DNA of 64,000 nucleotides from assembly GCF_034702125.1 (NCBI RefSeq), contig NC_085874.1:617001-681000 (forward strand), given 5' to 3'. This document shows, in pieces, positions 1 through 11,045 of the stretch (positions are counted from its first letter, which is position 1; each line of letters starts with the position of its first letter). The DNA is from Engraulis encrasicolus (Eukaryota > Chordata > Actinopteri > Clupeiformes > Engraulidae). A program made the translations under genes and the position numbers. Below the pieces are notes generated by a model. It was not told the DNA's origin, searched no databases, and saw nothing but the letters and a program-made list of their open reading frames with translations.

Positions 1-94
1 TACTGTTCATGTGCCAGACCTTTTACCATTTTGAACCCAGGATATCTGCCTGTGGTTAACAGAATCCCATCATGTCCATACATACATGCTAGTA

Positions 95-582
95 ATTACA
101 TACAGCATTACATCTTGGTACACCAGCTGCACACACGACAACAAGAAGATGTTACAGCGCATCATTAAAACAGCAGAGAGAATCATTGGATGCCAACTAC
201 CCACACTTGAGGAGATCCACCATACACGCTGCACAAACAGAGCATTAAACATCCTTAAAGATCACACACACCCTGGTCACAGGCTCTTCACCATGCTACC
301 ATCTGGCAGGCGCTTTAGGACTCTGCGTGCCCGCACTACGAGAATGAAGGACAGTTTCTATCCTACTGCCATTAGACTTTTGAACTCAATACGTCACCTG
401 CCCCCCACTCAATACTTCAGGACTACCGATGCTGTGAGATGCACATGGATTTTTATGGATTTTTATATATTATTTATTTACTGTTAATATATATTTTATT
501 TTGTGGGCATTTGTGGGTGCTACTAAATATAATCTCGCTATATTTATATAGTGACAATAAAAGTCTCTACTCTACTCTACTC
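95..582 (+). mobile_element. L2-like LINE, 3' end only
   Basis: The translation at 95-420 matches the C-terminal end of the reverse-transcriptase ORF of the L2-like LINEs also present at 3781-4310 and 33306-34790. Shared landmarks are LPSGRRFR, TRMKDSF and the IIGC core. The 3' end is a short pentamer tail (TCTAC repeats, about 563-585), the tail style of these elements. The body is 5' truncated and has no catalytic domain, so it is dead. The tail is abutted directly by the next transposon at 585. Confidence 0.8.
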
Positions 583-584
583 TA

Positions 585-2049
585 CCCAGGTGAAAAAGTA
601 CCGGTAGTTCAATTTAGTATAATAGAAACAGGTTGATTGAGAGTGATATGTGTATTTGAAATTTCTGTAGCATTGTAATGACTCTAAATGTCAGTTGTAC
701 TATGCATGCTAATCACTAATGTGACCTGTGGCTACATTCAATGTACATGTACTGAGAAACATTGTGGATTATAGTATAACATTTATGTCATTTCATGTAC
801 TTGGGAGTATACTGTAAAACGTACTTCAAGCATACCTGTTAATGTACAAACTGTATTTACAATACTTAATATGATATGCTTTTACAGACTTAAAAGGTTC
901 CAATGTAGTCCAAAGAAGCATGAAGTTAATATACAGTACAGGCCAAAAGTATGGACTCACCTTTTCATTTAATTAATTCTTTAATTAATTTTTGTGGCTA
1001 TTTACAGAACTTAGTACATTTTCAGGTAGGGCATCAAAACTGTGAAAGAACACCTGTATAATTTTGTGCGTGACAAAAAAATGAAAATATATAAAAAATA
1101 AAAACAATTATTAAAAAAATATATCAAAACTGAGGGCCCCTCGTGTTTCAACAAAGTTATTTTTCGGTCTATTTTCAAGTAAAAATACCCAGTCAGTAGA
1201 GTCCATTTTAATTGATACAAGCAATACAAGACAGATTTTCTTGATCTGATAGTGGTTCACTTGGTCAGCATAGCTGGTTATCTAGGTGAACTAGTGATAC
1301 TAAAAGTGAAAGTGAAAAACCTTGCCAATGATTCCCCCCAACACAGATTTGACCTCTCCAAGTAACTGGCTATGACTCAATATCAGATCAAGAAAATGTC
1401 TGCAAAATGCTTGTATTGGCAAGTGTTAAAAACTAGGTTTTAGGTCTCAAAATTCCAGTTCTACAATGCTAGTGAGTTATTGGATGACTTTAATGCTCAA
1501 TTAAGATTGACATGACTGACTGGGCCTTTTTATTTGAAAATAGACAAAAATAAGCTTAATAATATGTGTGGGGCCATCAGTTGTGCCGTGTTGACGTCAG
1601 GTGGATGGACAGCTGACATTGCTGTTTGACAACAGATAGAATGATATTTTTTGGTAAGCACGATATTCTCCATGTGTTCAAGCACAGTTTTGATGCCCTG
1701 CATGAAAATACACAATGAAAATCCATGAAAATAAAGAGAATGCAGAAATGGGAAGGTGAGTCCATACTTTTGGCCTGTACTGTACTTTTATCAAACTTCA
1801 AGTAACAATAAAATGTCATAGAAGTATACTCCAACACACTCTTTATGCCATACTAATGCATGAAAAGTGTGTTTGGAGCATAATTTCAAAAGTAGGCTTG
1901 TAGTGCACTTAAAGCTTTCCAAAAGCGGTGCCAATTTAGCATCCTCTGTATACTACAAGTGTGCTGAAGTACTGTTTTAGTAGTGCTCCTTAAGTAGCGT
2001 ACAGAAAATAGTACACTTCAAGTGCAGGTATATGGGTTTTTCACCTGGG
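585..2049. mobile_element. Non-autonomous DNA transposon (TA target), interrupted
   Basis: The terminal inverted repeats are CCCAGGTGAAAAA at 585 and its reverse complement ending at 2049. Both are flanked by the dinucleotide TA (583-584 and 2050-2051), a Tc1/mariner-style target duplication. No transposase is encoded. A second element (934-1782) sits inside it; without that insert the host element is about 0.6 kb. Confidence 0.7.
934..1782. mobile_element. Tc1/mariner-like non-autonomous element, 849 bp
   Basis: Inverted termini CAGTACAGGCCAAAAGTATG at 934 and the matching reverse complement ending at 1782 are flanked by TA on both sides (932-933, 1783-1784). The termini pair almost perfectly for about 30 bp. 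The interior is AT-rich, and I see no credible transposase ORF or DDE motif. It is inserted inside the element at 585-2049. Confidence 0.8.
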
Positions 2050-2094
2050 TACATACAGTATGTGTAGAATTAAGAAATTAAGTAATGTGTAGAA

Positions 2095-2454
2095 CAGTGG
2101 TTCCCAACCTATGGGTCGGGACCCCCCTTATGGGTCGCCAAAGATCCACAGGGGGTCGCGGAGCCCTCTTGATTTTAAGGGGTTTCGTTTTAAATATATA
2201 TAGCCCATGTTGAATAAAAGACAAAGCATTTAACTAATAAATGCATAGACGCAACAAATTGTAAGTGCTACATTAAACATTTATTCTATATTTGACCAAA
2301 GACGAATTGAGGAATAAAATAACTAAAATAAGTTTTCGCAGGAAACGGAGGGCATCTTGTGACTCCGTCTCGTGCGGGCGCTCGCGTGGTTGGGTCACCA
2401 AAGCTTACAATAGTAAAAACATGGGTCCCTGGAGAAAAAGGTTGGGAACCACTG
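2095..2454. mobile_element. hAT-type MITE, 360 bp, with exact 8-bp target duplication
   Basis: Termini CAGTGGTTCCCAACC (2095) and GGTTGGGAACCACTG (ending 2454) are perfect inverted repeats. They are flanked by an exact 8-bp duplication GTGTAGAA at 2087-2094 and 2455-2462, the hallmark of hAT elements. It lies about 100 bp upstream of an aida exon. A truncated relative is at about 59900-60115. Confidence 0.9.
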
Positions 2455-2562
2455 GTGTAGAATATAGAAATGCACTTTTGATATTCTTTTGATTATCTAT
2501 GTTAAAAGAACGCATTGGGCTCCCATTCCATGTGCATATCTGATTAGGCAATTTCTCTGCAG

Positions 2563-2685
2563 ACCTGAATGGGGTTGATTTGAATCCAGTCCAAGACACA
2601 CCGGTCGCTTCCCGAAAGGAAGACACATACATTCACTTCAACATCGATGTTGAGATTCAGAAACACGTTGAAAAACTAACAAAAG
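2563..2685 (+). CDS. aida: aida exon: first C2-domain strands
   Basis: The exon encodes a segment starting LNGVDLNPVQDTPV and ending HVEKLTKG with the next exon. A polypyrimidine tract plus CTCTGCAG precedes it and AAAAG|GTAAGA follows it. It enters in phase 1 and leaves in phase 1. Confidence 0.9.
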
Positions 2686-5600
2686 GTAAGAAGTCCCACT
2701 TAAAGTCGTTTAACTTTTCGAAATTTCACTTTATTTTTCCTCAGTTAAAGTAGCTGATCTAATGGCATGTTTAAATCTCAGGTCCAATTTAAACCAAAAT
2801 CAATTTTTTTGTATTTTCATCACTTCAGGGGCAGCTATTTTCTTTGAATTCAAGCACTACAAACCTAAGAAAAGGTTCACCAGCACAAAGTGTTTTGGCT
2901 TCATGGAGATGGATGAGATCAAGCCTGGGCCCATCGTGATTGAGTTGTACGTACTATGCACATTTTCATTTTTTCATGCCCAGTCTTCCTTGTGTCTTTA
3001 AAGGACAATTATGGCGCTAAATTAAAATTGGAACAATAACGGGTCAATGGCAATGGCGAGTCAGGAAGTTTAGAGAGGAGAAATCCTAAGCTGTGCATTC
3101 CAAAGTTGAGCGATTTTTAACCTTTTAATTGAAAACAATTCATATTGACCAGGGGAGTATTCCAAGAACTTGTGGGGTATACTAAGAACATGATGAAGTT
3201 CACCAACAGGAAGTGGTAAATCTGGTAAAGATATACCTGCAGGTATCATATACTTAAGAAAATGAGGACTCCTGCCTCTTCTTTTAGATGATTTACCTCT
3301 ACCTCAAAGGTACCTACCTCAGCTTCTTAGTATACACCCCTGGCACAGTAGTCAGGTTAAGGTAACCTTGAGGCAGGGGTAAATCTAATTGAAGAGCCAG
3401 GAGTCCTGATTTTCTTAACTAAATGACACCTGTGGACTATCTATTGGCAAGTTTACCACTTATTATAAGTTAACTTAGTCATGTTTATTTAATTTAATTG
3501 TGTTCTTTAATGCAGGATTTTGGCATTACCGTTACCGAGCTGATAAAAGCATGACCATTTGCATGATGCCTCCTTAGGAGCCCAACTGAAATATTCAATT
3601 TTCTTATCAATCAAGTGAATAATCCATATAAGTGTCAGTGACAGCTTGGATAATCTACCTCAATAAGGCTGTTACAAAGTAAAATGTATGCTGATTTGTG
3701 TTCAGATATGTACAGTTTATCTGTCAAGTCCTGAGTGTAATATGGAGTGATGGGGGGGCTTTGTGATTCGGAAATGATCAATACAATACAATACAATACA
3801 ATATCTTTTATTTGTCATTGTGACAAGCACAACGAAATTGTGCATTCCTTGTTGAAGCAAAAATAAATAAAAAATAAGTAAAAAATAAGAATAAAAATAA
3901 AATAAAAAAAATGGAATAAAAAGAATGGTATGTATATAAAAACTATGCTTTTGATGCAAAATTCAGTTCTGTGATGGCCGCTGCATAGAAACTGTTCAGT
4001 CTGTTTGTCCTTGTCTTAATGGACCTGAATCTCCTGCCCGATGGCAGCAATTCAAAAAGACTGTGACCTGGGTGGGATGTGTCTCTCAGAATGCACTTGG
4101 CCTTTTTTAGGCAGCGGGTGCTGTGTAGGCCCTCCAAAGATGGAAGAGGGCAGCCAATAATGTTCTCTGCAGCCTTTATGACCCCCTGGAGCTCTTTCCT
4201 CTGTGCCACGGTGCAGCCTGGGAACCACACACAAAGACAATATGTCAATATGCTCTCCACTGAGCAGCGGTAGAAGGACACAAGCAGCTTCTGACAGATG
4301 TTGTTTTTCCTAAGTATTCTTAGGAAATAAAGTCTTTGCTTTTATCTACGTTTATCTTTTATCACACTCATTTATAATTCTCTACAAGAGCACTGCGCAC
4401 CATACTCAGCAGATGTTCTGCTGGCAGACACCAGGCTGTATCAGGGCCCTCATCTTGTAGCTCGAGCTGTGAAGGCCATACATCAGCTGGTTCACACAAC
4501 TCCCTATCTCATCTCCAGCCCCCGTAGATAAATTCAAAGCAGTATCAGTAATCCATATGCAATACACCATACATACAGTACAATATACTGTAGTCCTATT
4601 GACAAGTAGTGCGGGAAATGCTCATTTAATTCGAGCCAAGTATGAATCTTCTCCCCCCATACACACACACGCACACACACCTCTTCAGTATAATGTAATG
4701 TAATAATAATGTAACGCATTATACAACATGACATATTGTATATGACATGTTAGAAAGTTATTTTCTGAGGGCTCCTAGTCTAGAATTGCAACATATACCC
4801 TAAAGAAACACCATGCAAAGTCTGGTGCTTTTGTCACTTCTATAACGGTGCAAGTGTTAACCGACCCCACTATTTACGTACTTGGGCCACACCCAAAGCT
4901 TGAATCTAATGACTTGGCATGGCATTTTACTCTTCACATTTTCATTTCACATTGTAGATGTCATTTAATGTCTATTTTTACACTCAATGAAGGGAAAAGA
5001 CATTTTCATTCATTGAGCAATGAAAACGTTGAAAGAGCATGACAGATTGACTTCATCATTTGCCATGTTCAGCTGCGGTTTTCTGTGCTTTGTTGCTAAA
5101 CTGCATGAATTGTGCTACACATTGTTTGGTATTATTATTTGCTTTTGTTTTCCATCCCTACACTTCCATAATAAGCCATATGGGTCATTCCACGCCAAAT
5201 CAACAAGAGCCCGCACACTTAGGTCTCAAAAAATTCTGAAAATATTACTGAGTGTACCCATGGTACTTAAGAGAAACACTGTTACTTTATTTGAATGTAA
5301 GATGTATACTCTCCATGTTACAGCCAATTTCACTGGGGGAGGGGGGTGCCCATTTTGTTCACACTCTTTTTTTTGTCAAAGTTCACAAGCCCGTAGCTCA
5401 AGAACTAAACCTAGTAGGAAGCTCAAATTTGGCATGCTGGTACATAGATAGGAATAGTTTGTTGCAGCACAGTCAGTTTTGGCCTGGGTGATCCTGCATA
5501 GCCGTGATCCTGCATAGCCATTGCATTCCCTCAAAGATTATACAATATAGGAGTTTTTGTCTGTGCTCAGTTTAGGCCTTCAGAAGACATATTTGTGCCC

Positions 5601-7460
5601 AACATAGCCTCATGATTTTTTCCCCTTGTAGATACAAGTAGAAACACTCCCATAAAAATCTATAAATAGAAAGGAAACCCCATCAGTGTTTGACCAGAAG
5701 ACCTCACCAGTCTGACAAATCATTTTGGGTGTCATTTTCAGAGCACCAGAACACCTTGTGGGATTGTCCACAGATTTTTATTTTATATTTTTCTTCATTC
5801 TCCATGAAGTCTTCTTTTTAAAAATGCCAATAAGACTTGTCTTATGTGATGTTTTCTTTTGTAATTTCCACCCTGAACATGGGCAAAATGCAAAAAGAGA
5901 GCAATATGATTTCAATAACATTTAATGTAAAGACTAAATAATCAAATGCAAATTTTGCCCAGACATGATCACCAGAGAGTCCCTGTGCAGGGGTGCAGGT
6001 ATCCCTTTCAATTTAAATGATTTCAGGAGCGTTCAATGTGGGAGCAGGTTCGCACACCAAAAGAGACAGTAGGTCAGGCACAAGGAGTCATGTTGTTACT
6101 TTTTTTGACCAGCAGATGGCAGCGGAAGAAATGCATAGAAAACATATTGCCCTCAATGTGCATGTTGCCCATGTTCAGGTTGGAAATTACAAAAGAAAAC
6201 ATCACATAAGACAAGTCTCATTTGCATTTTTAAAAAGAAGAATTCATGGAGAATGAAGAAAAAAAAAAAAAAATCTGTGGACAATCCCACAAGGGGTTCT
6301 GGAGCTCTGAAAATGACACCCAAAATGATTTGTCAGACTTGTGAGGTCTTCTGGTCAAACACTAATGGGGTTTCCTTTCTATTTCTAGATTTGTATGAGA
6401 GTGTTCCTACTTGTCTCTACAAGGGAAAAAAAACAAGAGGCTATGTTGGGCACAAATATGTTTTCTGAAGGCCTACACAGAGCACAGCCAAAAACTCTTT
6501 GAGGGAATGCCATGACGATACAGGATCATACAGACCAAAACTGACAGTTTTGCAACAAACTATTCCTATCTATGTACCAGCATGCCAAATTTGAGCTTCC
6601 TACATGGTTTAGTTATTGAGCTACGGGCTTGTGAACTTTGACAAAAAAAAGAGTGTGAACAAAATGGGCACCCCCCTCCCCCAGTGAAATTGGCTGTAAC
6701 ATGCAGAGTATACATCTTACATTCAAATAAAGTAACAGTGTTTCTTTTAAGTACCATGGGTACACAAGCACAAACACACTCAAAGTGTGCAGTCATGGCT
6801 AAGCGGTTAGGGCAGGGGTGGGCCTAATGTTTCGAGGGCCATTTGCGGCCCTTGTTGCCGTTTTATACGGCCCCCGGTATAATTTCAATGTTATGCAGTT
6901 TCACATTACATTCAGGGGACCTAGAGTGGGGTCTGTTTGAAAGGTGGCTGGCTTCAATATAGGCCTAAAGTGCAGGGGAAATCCTGGTTTGTGCTCATAA
7001 TATGGCCCTCGGAGGACTTTTACGGCCCTCGGAGGAATTTGAAGTGGCCCTTCGAATGAATAAGGTTCCCCACCCCTGGGTTAGTGCATCAGACTTATGG
7101 CTCAGGGGTTGCCGGTTCAACTCCCAACACGCCAGGTTGGTGGGGGGAGTAATTTACCAGTGCTCTCCCCATCCTCCTCCATAACTGAGGTACCCTAAGC
7201 ATGGCACCGTCCCGTCACACTGCCCTCCTTGCACGGGTGAGGCATACATGCAATTTCGCTGTGAGCAGTGTGCATTTGTGTGCTGTGGAGTGTCGTGTCA
7301 CAATGACAATGGGAGGTGGGCTTTCACTTCATCTGTGTTTGTTTTCTGATTTTCTTCCCACAGGTACAAGAAGCCAACTGACTTCAAGAGGAAGAAATTG
7401 CACCTCTTGACCAAGAAACCACTCTACCTTCATCTCCATCAGACTTTGCACAAAGACTGA
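2563..7460 (+). CDS. aida: aida (axin interactor, dorsalization-associated), last three coding exons
   Basis: AIDA binds axin, interferes with axin-driven JNK activation and affects dorsoventral patterning. Its C-terminal half is a membrane-binding C2 domain. Three exons are visible: 2563-2685 (after CTCTGCAG, donor GTAAGA), 2829-2946 (after TTCAG, donor GTACGT) and 7364-7460 (after CCACAG, stop TGA at 7458-7460). Their phases join exactly (2+120+1, 2+114+2, 1+96). Key residues include KLTKGAAIFFEFKHYKPKKR, FMEMDEIKPGPIVIEL and the terminal HLHQTLHKD, which match vertebrate AIDA as I know it. The N-terminal exons lie to the left of the window. The last intron (4.4 kb) holds a LINE fragment, a large palindrome and an interrupted SINE. 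The gene is convergent with mia3. Confidence 0.93.
2829..2946 (+). CDS. aida: aida exon: C2-domain core
   Basis: The exon encodes FFEFKHYKPKKRFTSTKC and GFMEMDEIKPGPIVIEL. The acceptor is CACTTCAG|GG and the donor is GAGTT|GTACGT. Phase fits both neighbours. Confidence 0.92.
3120..3540. repeat. Inverted-repeat MITE, family also near 47740 and 48380
   Basis: The segment contains a left arm (TATTCCAAGAACTTG, AGGAAGTGGTAAA, ATGAGGACTCCTG) and a partly complementary right arm (GAGCCAGGAGTCCTGAT). The same phrases recur in taf1a introns at about 47740-47925 and 48380-48545. There is no coding capacity. The ends are not sharply defined. Confidence 0.5.
3781..4310 (-). mobile_element. L2-like LINE fragment (minus strand), 3' end
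   Basis: On the minus strand 3943-4281 encodes the RT C-terminal tail with IESILTYCLCVW-type and LPSGRRFR motifs, like the copies at 95 and 34298. The 3' tail on this strand is a pentamer array (TATTG repeats, plus-strand 3781-3802). It is 5' truncated and lacks the catalytic RT motifs. Confidence 0.8.
4311..5180. other. aida intron sequence, no recognised element
   Basis: I see no exon or recognisable transposon here beyond a short CA-rich patch at 4660-4682. The sequence is AT-rich and carries several in-frame stops in all frames. Confidence 0.4.
5250..6765. repeat. Long near-palindrome (foldback element), about 1.5 kb
   Basis: The left arm (about 5250-5915) and right arm (about 6135-6765) are reverse complements over more than 600 bp with scattered mismatches. 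Examples are TACTTAAGAGAAACACTGTT at 5269 against its complement near 6750, and ATGTGATGTTTTC at 5846 against GAAAACATCACAT near 6200. The centre is about 200 bp of unrelated sequence. No transposase is visible. It sits in the last intron of aida. Confidence 0.85.
6795..7345 (+). mobile_element. tRNA-derived SINE, split by a hAT MITE
   Basis: The left piece (AGTCATGGCTAAGCGGTTAG, box A-like) ends at about 6812. The rest resumes at about 7079 with box B (GCCGGTTCAACTCC) and the SINE body (ACTGAGGTACCCTAAGCATG, GCATACATGCAATTTC). The uninterrupted relative at 28797-29106 gives the expected order. It ends 20-40 bp before the last aida exon acceptor. Confidence 0.8.
6813..7078. mobile_element. 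hAT MITE inserted in a SINE, 266 bp
   Basis: Termini CAGGGGTGGG and CCCACCCCTG are inverted. The flanking 8-mers are GGTTAGGG (6805-6812) and GGTTAGTG (7079-7086), a target duplication with one mismatch. The interior is rich in GGCCCTCGGAGGA phrases, and there is no ORF of note. Confidence 0.75.
7364..7460 (+). CDS. aida: aida last coding exon
   Basis: The exon follows TTCTTCCCACAG and encodes YKKPTDFKRKKLHLLTKK through HKD, then TGA. A long 3'UTR follows. Confidence 0.93.
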
Positions 7461-8314
7461 GTTCTACCACAGGAGCATGTGGGACAACTAACAGCATATC
7501 AACACGCCCTTCCCCTCCCCTCTCCTCCACCTCTCTCATAACAGGCACATGGTTTAAGCTAAATTGAACTACCGAAGATGTCATACCAGATGACAAAACG
7601 GCCTATGATGAACATTCCTTTCACACTCCCTGGTGTTGTTCAGCAAAATGTCTCTCGATCTCAGCAATACAACAAACATCCATCTACTGATCGTACGAGA
7701 GTCCAACACAGAAGCCCATGAAGCTCTGCTTAGCGTTAAGATGTTCGGTTATCGTTGCCAGCGCATGTCCTCAATAGTCTTCCTTTATGCGCCTGAAATT
7801 TAGGGTAAACCCTGGCCATGTCTTTGAAATACCCACTCATTCACTTGAATAGGTCACTACGTGTGGGTGTGTTACATTTTGTTTACTATGTGTTGCACTC
7901 AATGCAGCACTATTTTGAATTACATAAATTCCCAACCAACATTGAAGGATCACGAATGGGGTAAAAAAAAATGGTTAAGTATTTTAATATATCTGCAATG
8001 ATAAAATTAAGTTTAATGTATTCTCTACTTTCTTCGAGATGGATTTCAAATGAAGAGCCAAGGCATTAAAGGAAAAAAAAACATGTGATGCCAATTTTCC
8101 ATTTAAGGGCTTACATGGGTCTGCATGAAACTAAACAATGGGTATACTTTTTTGTTTAACGATTAATGTGTTTATCAGATGAAGTGGTTAACGATAACAT
8201 CTTTAATCATGGCTGTCCACATTTGTGTTGTATTACTTGACATTTTGACTTTAGATTTTATTTTTGTAATATCTGAAATTCAAGGCTATTGGTTGACTCT
8301 GCTGAAGTGCATCT

Positions 8315-8317
<3 letters not shown>

Positions 8318-8387
<70 letters not shown>

Positions 8388-8422
8388 TGTGTGCGCGTGT
8401 GTGTGTGTGTGTGTGTGCGCGC
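8318..8422 (+). repeat. (GT)n microsatellite with GC interruptions
   Basis: About 105 bp of alternating GT with GCGC interruptions lie in the aida 3'UTR, about 90 bp before its poly(A) signal. Alternating purine-pyrimidine tracts of this kind are prone to Z-DNA and length change. Confidence 0.95.
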
Positions 8423-8513
8423 TTTTCTTTTCGTTTGTGAGTGTGGTTCAGACTGTTGTAACATTGCAGAGTGGGCTTGATGACCGTTGACTATTTACAC
8501 TGCTTTCATTTCT

Positions 8514-8519
8514 AATAAA
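8514..8519 (+). terminator. aida: aida poly(A) signal
   Basis: AATAAA lies 1.05 kb after the aida stop, followed by a GT/T-rich stretch (CCCCTCTTTTTGCTGCC). Confidence 0.7.
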
Positions 8520-8540
8520 TGACAAAGCTGCTTGGACCCC

Positions 8541-9074
8541 TCTTTTTGCTGCCTCATAACTAGGGCTTGACATTGGCATCAAATGCTGGTAAAACTCATC
8601 TGTGGCTAGCAGGGTCAATGGCAGCAGTAAAACAGTAATTTCATGGTTTCATTTTTACATATAGGGTGACCATTCACAAATGTAATCTTTGCATGAATAT
8701 TTACTAGTAATAAAATAATTAACAAATATTAACTGGTCTAATCAAAGCACAGTAAGTTTTGCAGCCAAAGATGTCTACAAAATGTATGTAAAAAAAAAAA
8801 AAGAGACATGCAGAACATCGACAAATTTATGTATGAAAAGCAGAGATTCATAATGAATACTAAGAAATTGGTGGTGGTAGTATATGGACATGAAAGAACT
8901 TTTGTAAAATGACTGCAAACATTCTGGAAATAAACTGCTTTTAAAAAAAAAAAATCATACTCAACCTTTAAAACATTGATATTTCCATTAGTGAAATTAG
9001 GAATCAAATCCAAAAGTTACATGTTTGACGTATACGATTTACACTGAAGACGTATTTACAAAGCATTTGAAATG
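8541..9074. other. aida/mia3 convergent intergenic spacer
   Basis: This is the only spacer between the two 3' ends. It contains repeat debris: a hAT-like start AGGGCTTGACATT at 8563 and part of the AGGTGCAC/TTAA family around 8660-8770. I see no gene. Confidence 0.5.
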
Positions 9075-9089
9075 TTTCACCTTTCATAC

Positions 9090-9095
9090 TTTATT
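9090..9095 (-). terminator. mia3: Likely mia3 poly(A) signal
   Basis: AATAAA on the minus strand lies about 1.95 kb after the mia3 stop and before the aida end. It is the best-placed canonical signal. Confidence 0.5.
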
Positions 9096-10559
9096 TACAA
9101 ATACGGTAAAAAAAAAATAATCATCTTTCACACTTTCCCCTATTCAGATTGGCAACTGGAGCCATGTGAACTCAGTTGGAGCCCCAAAATCAGAGTCAGC
9201 TCAATCATGTACAAAAGTTTTAGAAATCTACCGAGAATACCTCACTAACACTCCTGGATGAGGACTTCTATGCTGCCAAACTCCCATATTGGTGGCCAGG
9301 GAGGCCGTGGCCACTTGCAAACAAAAACAATAACTTCCACTAGCTGCCGTGTATCCGCAGGCATCTGCCGTTACTGTGTACCTGAGTTACTGCACGCAGT
9401 ATGAAGTATTGAGGGTTTGTATTCCCTCTAAAGATATGCATGAAGAACACACCAGAACAGTTGCATTTGCACAGGTGATTGATAATTTTATGTACATTAC
9501 TACAGTCAAGGCAATATACAGGTACTTTGTGTCAATATGACAGCATATTGGGTTTCTTCTCGTCGAAAAGAAATGACAGGAGCATTATAAAAACCTCAAA
9601 ACACAACAAAACTAAAAAAAACATACAATAAGCTGGCCATAAATCCATTGATGCAGCTGCACCCAAGTTCACAGGGGTTGATCTCATTTTGATCGTAGCA
9701 GAAAACGCTGATTGGTATTAAAACGAAAGAAAACAAAAACATGTGGCAATTAATTTATGTTAACAGATTGTGTGGGGTTATAACGTTATACCACTTTAAC
9801 TAACATACCAGACAAACAGATCATAGCATGCGTATCCAACACCAGGTCGTAAATCAAGTAAGGTGGTTTTAGTGACCAGCCCAGAATAGTTAACCCATGG
9901 TCAGTGGTAACTCTTCTAAATTGAGGGATGTCTCGTGGGTTCATTACTACAGGTATAGCAAAAAAAAAGTCAAAAGGCTGTTCAACCAGTAGATTTACCA
10001 CTTGTGTTAACCTACCTAGGTCAGTGACTAAACCACCTGTTAACATCATCCCACAGATCTGTGCACCGTACGCACGCACACAAACAAACACACACCTTGA
10101 AGTTACAACTGAAACTGAGGGCAAGTGGAGGAATACATACGATACGAATCTAGAAAACCCTCCTAGACAAACATTTTGTTGAAAACACACACACACACAC
10201 ACGCATTGGTTTAGCCCAGGATATAGATTAAGTCTCTGAAGTCTCTTACCCTGTGACATCTAGGCATTTCCACAGGAAACCATAATTTGTGACATAGAAA
10301 AAAAAGAAAAGCAAAACAGAACAAAATCTATCACTTTCGCTCACTTCAATGTCTCCTATTTTAAAACAACCCTTGGGTGTCCATTTTAAAATAATGTTAT
10401 TGCACAACAGGCCACATACAATGAAGCTGCAGGCCTCTAGCCCAACACCCACAGTGTAGCATGTTTGATTATTGTTTCTTCAAAATCCAGGAAACCACCG
10501 CCGAGCCAATTCTGCCTTTTTAAAATGCTGCGTTTAATGAAGTTAATTTTTATGGATAG

Positions 10560-11035
10560 AGTTTTTTGTGGATGCTAAAAAGTAAAAAGAAGGGTTGTTT
10601 GAAGAACTCTGAAAAGACTGGCAGAACTTCATTTTTTTTGTTTTTAGTCTTGCGAAGTCTACACAAGTCTTATAGAAGAGCGGTGTGTTCCATGTCCAGC
10701 GTTCAATCCTCCAAAGTCGGTTAATGTATCGCAAAACTCCAAAAAGGTCTTCTTGAAGAACTTCAGCATTTTTTTGTGTGTAGTTTTTGCGTGAAGTCGA
10801 CATGTCTTGAAGAAATTTTGGGTTCTGCACTGTAGGTGGCATAGTTTTACATCGGCATTCAATTCTCATAGTCGGTTCATGTAAGGTCTCCCCAAGGTCT
10901 TGTAGAACATCAGCGTTTTTGTGTGAAGTCTACAAGTCTTGTAGAAGAACTTTTGGGTTCGGCATTCAAATACTGTTCTAGTCGTCATACTGAAATCGGC
11001 GTTCAATTCTCGTAGTCGTCAAGTCAGTCCGGGGT
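10560..11035 (-). repeat. Degenerate tandem repeat in the mia3 3'UTR
   Basis: About three units of 150-170 bp share GTCTTGTAGAAGAAC-like, CATTCAATTCTCATAGTCGG-like and GGTCTTGTAGAAC-like phrases in the same order (around 10650-10760, 10790-10910, 10930-11030). The units have diverged, so this is not a recent expansion. Confidence 0.65.
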
Positions 11036-11045
11036 CAAAATCCAT

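Larger units (their letters stand above)
7461..8540 (+). other. aida: aida 3'UTR with poly(A) signal
   Basis: No further ORF is supported after the stop at 7460. AATAAA at 8514-8519 is the first good poly(A) signal, giving a 3'UTR of about 1.08 kb that ends near 8540. It includes the GT repeat at 8318-8422. Confidence 0.7.
9075..11045 (-). other. mia3: mia3 3'UTR
   Basis: This is the sequence downstream of the mia3 stop on the minus strand. A poly(A) signal in sense orientation lies at 9090-9095 (plus-strand TTTATT), giving a 3'UTR near 1.97 kb. The part next to the stop (about 10560-11035) is made of degenerate tandem units. The extent of the UTR is inferred, not proven. Confidence 0.55.

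Noticed and set aside
5020..5451. 143-codon ORF on the plus strand
   Set aside because: Part of the arm of the long palindrome; the same peptide appears in reverse orientation at 6566-6796, so it is repeat sequence.
8258..8480. ORFs on both strands with HTHTHT or CVCVCV runs
   Set aside because: Pure translation of the GT microsatellite.
9786..10259. 157-codon ORF on the minus strand
   Set aside because: It lies in the mia3 3'UTR, contains a CVCVCVC run from a CA repeat and has no recognisable domain.
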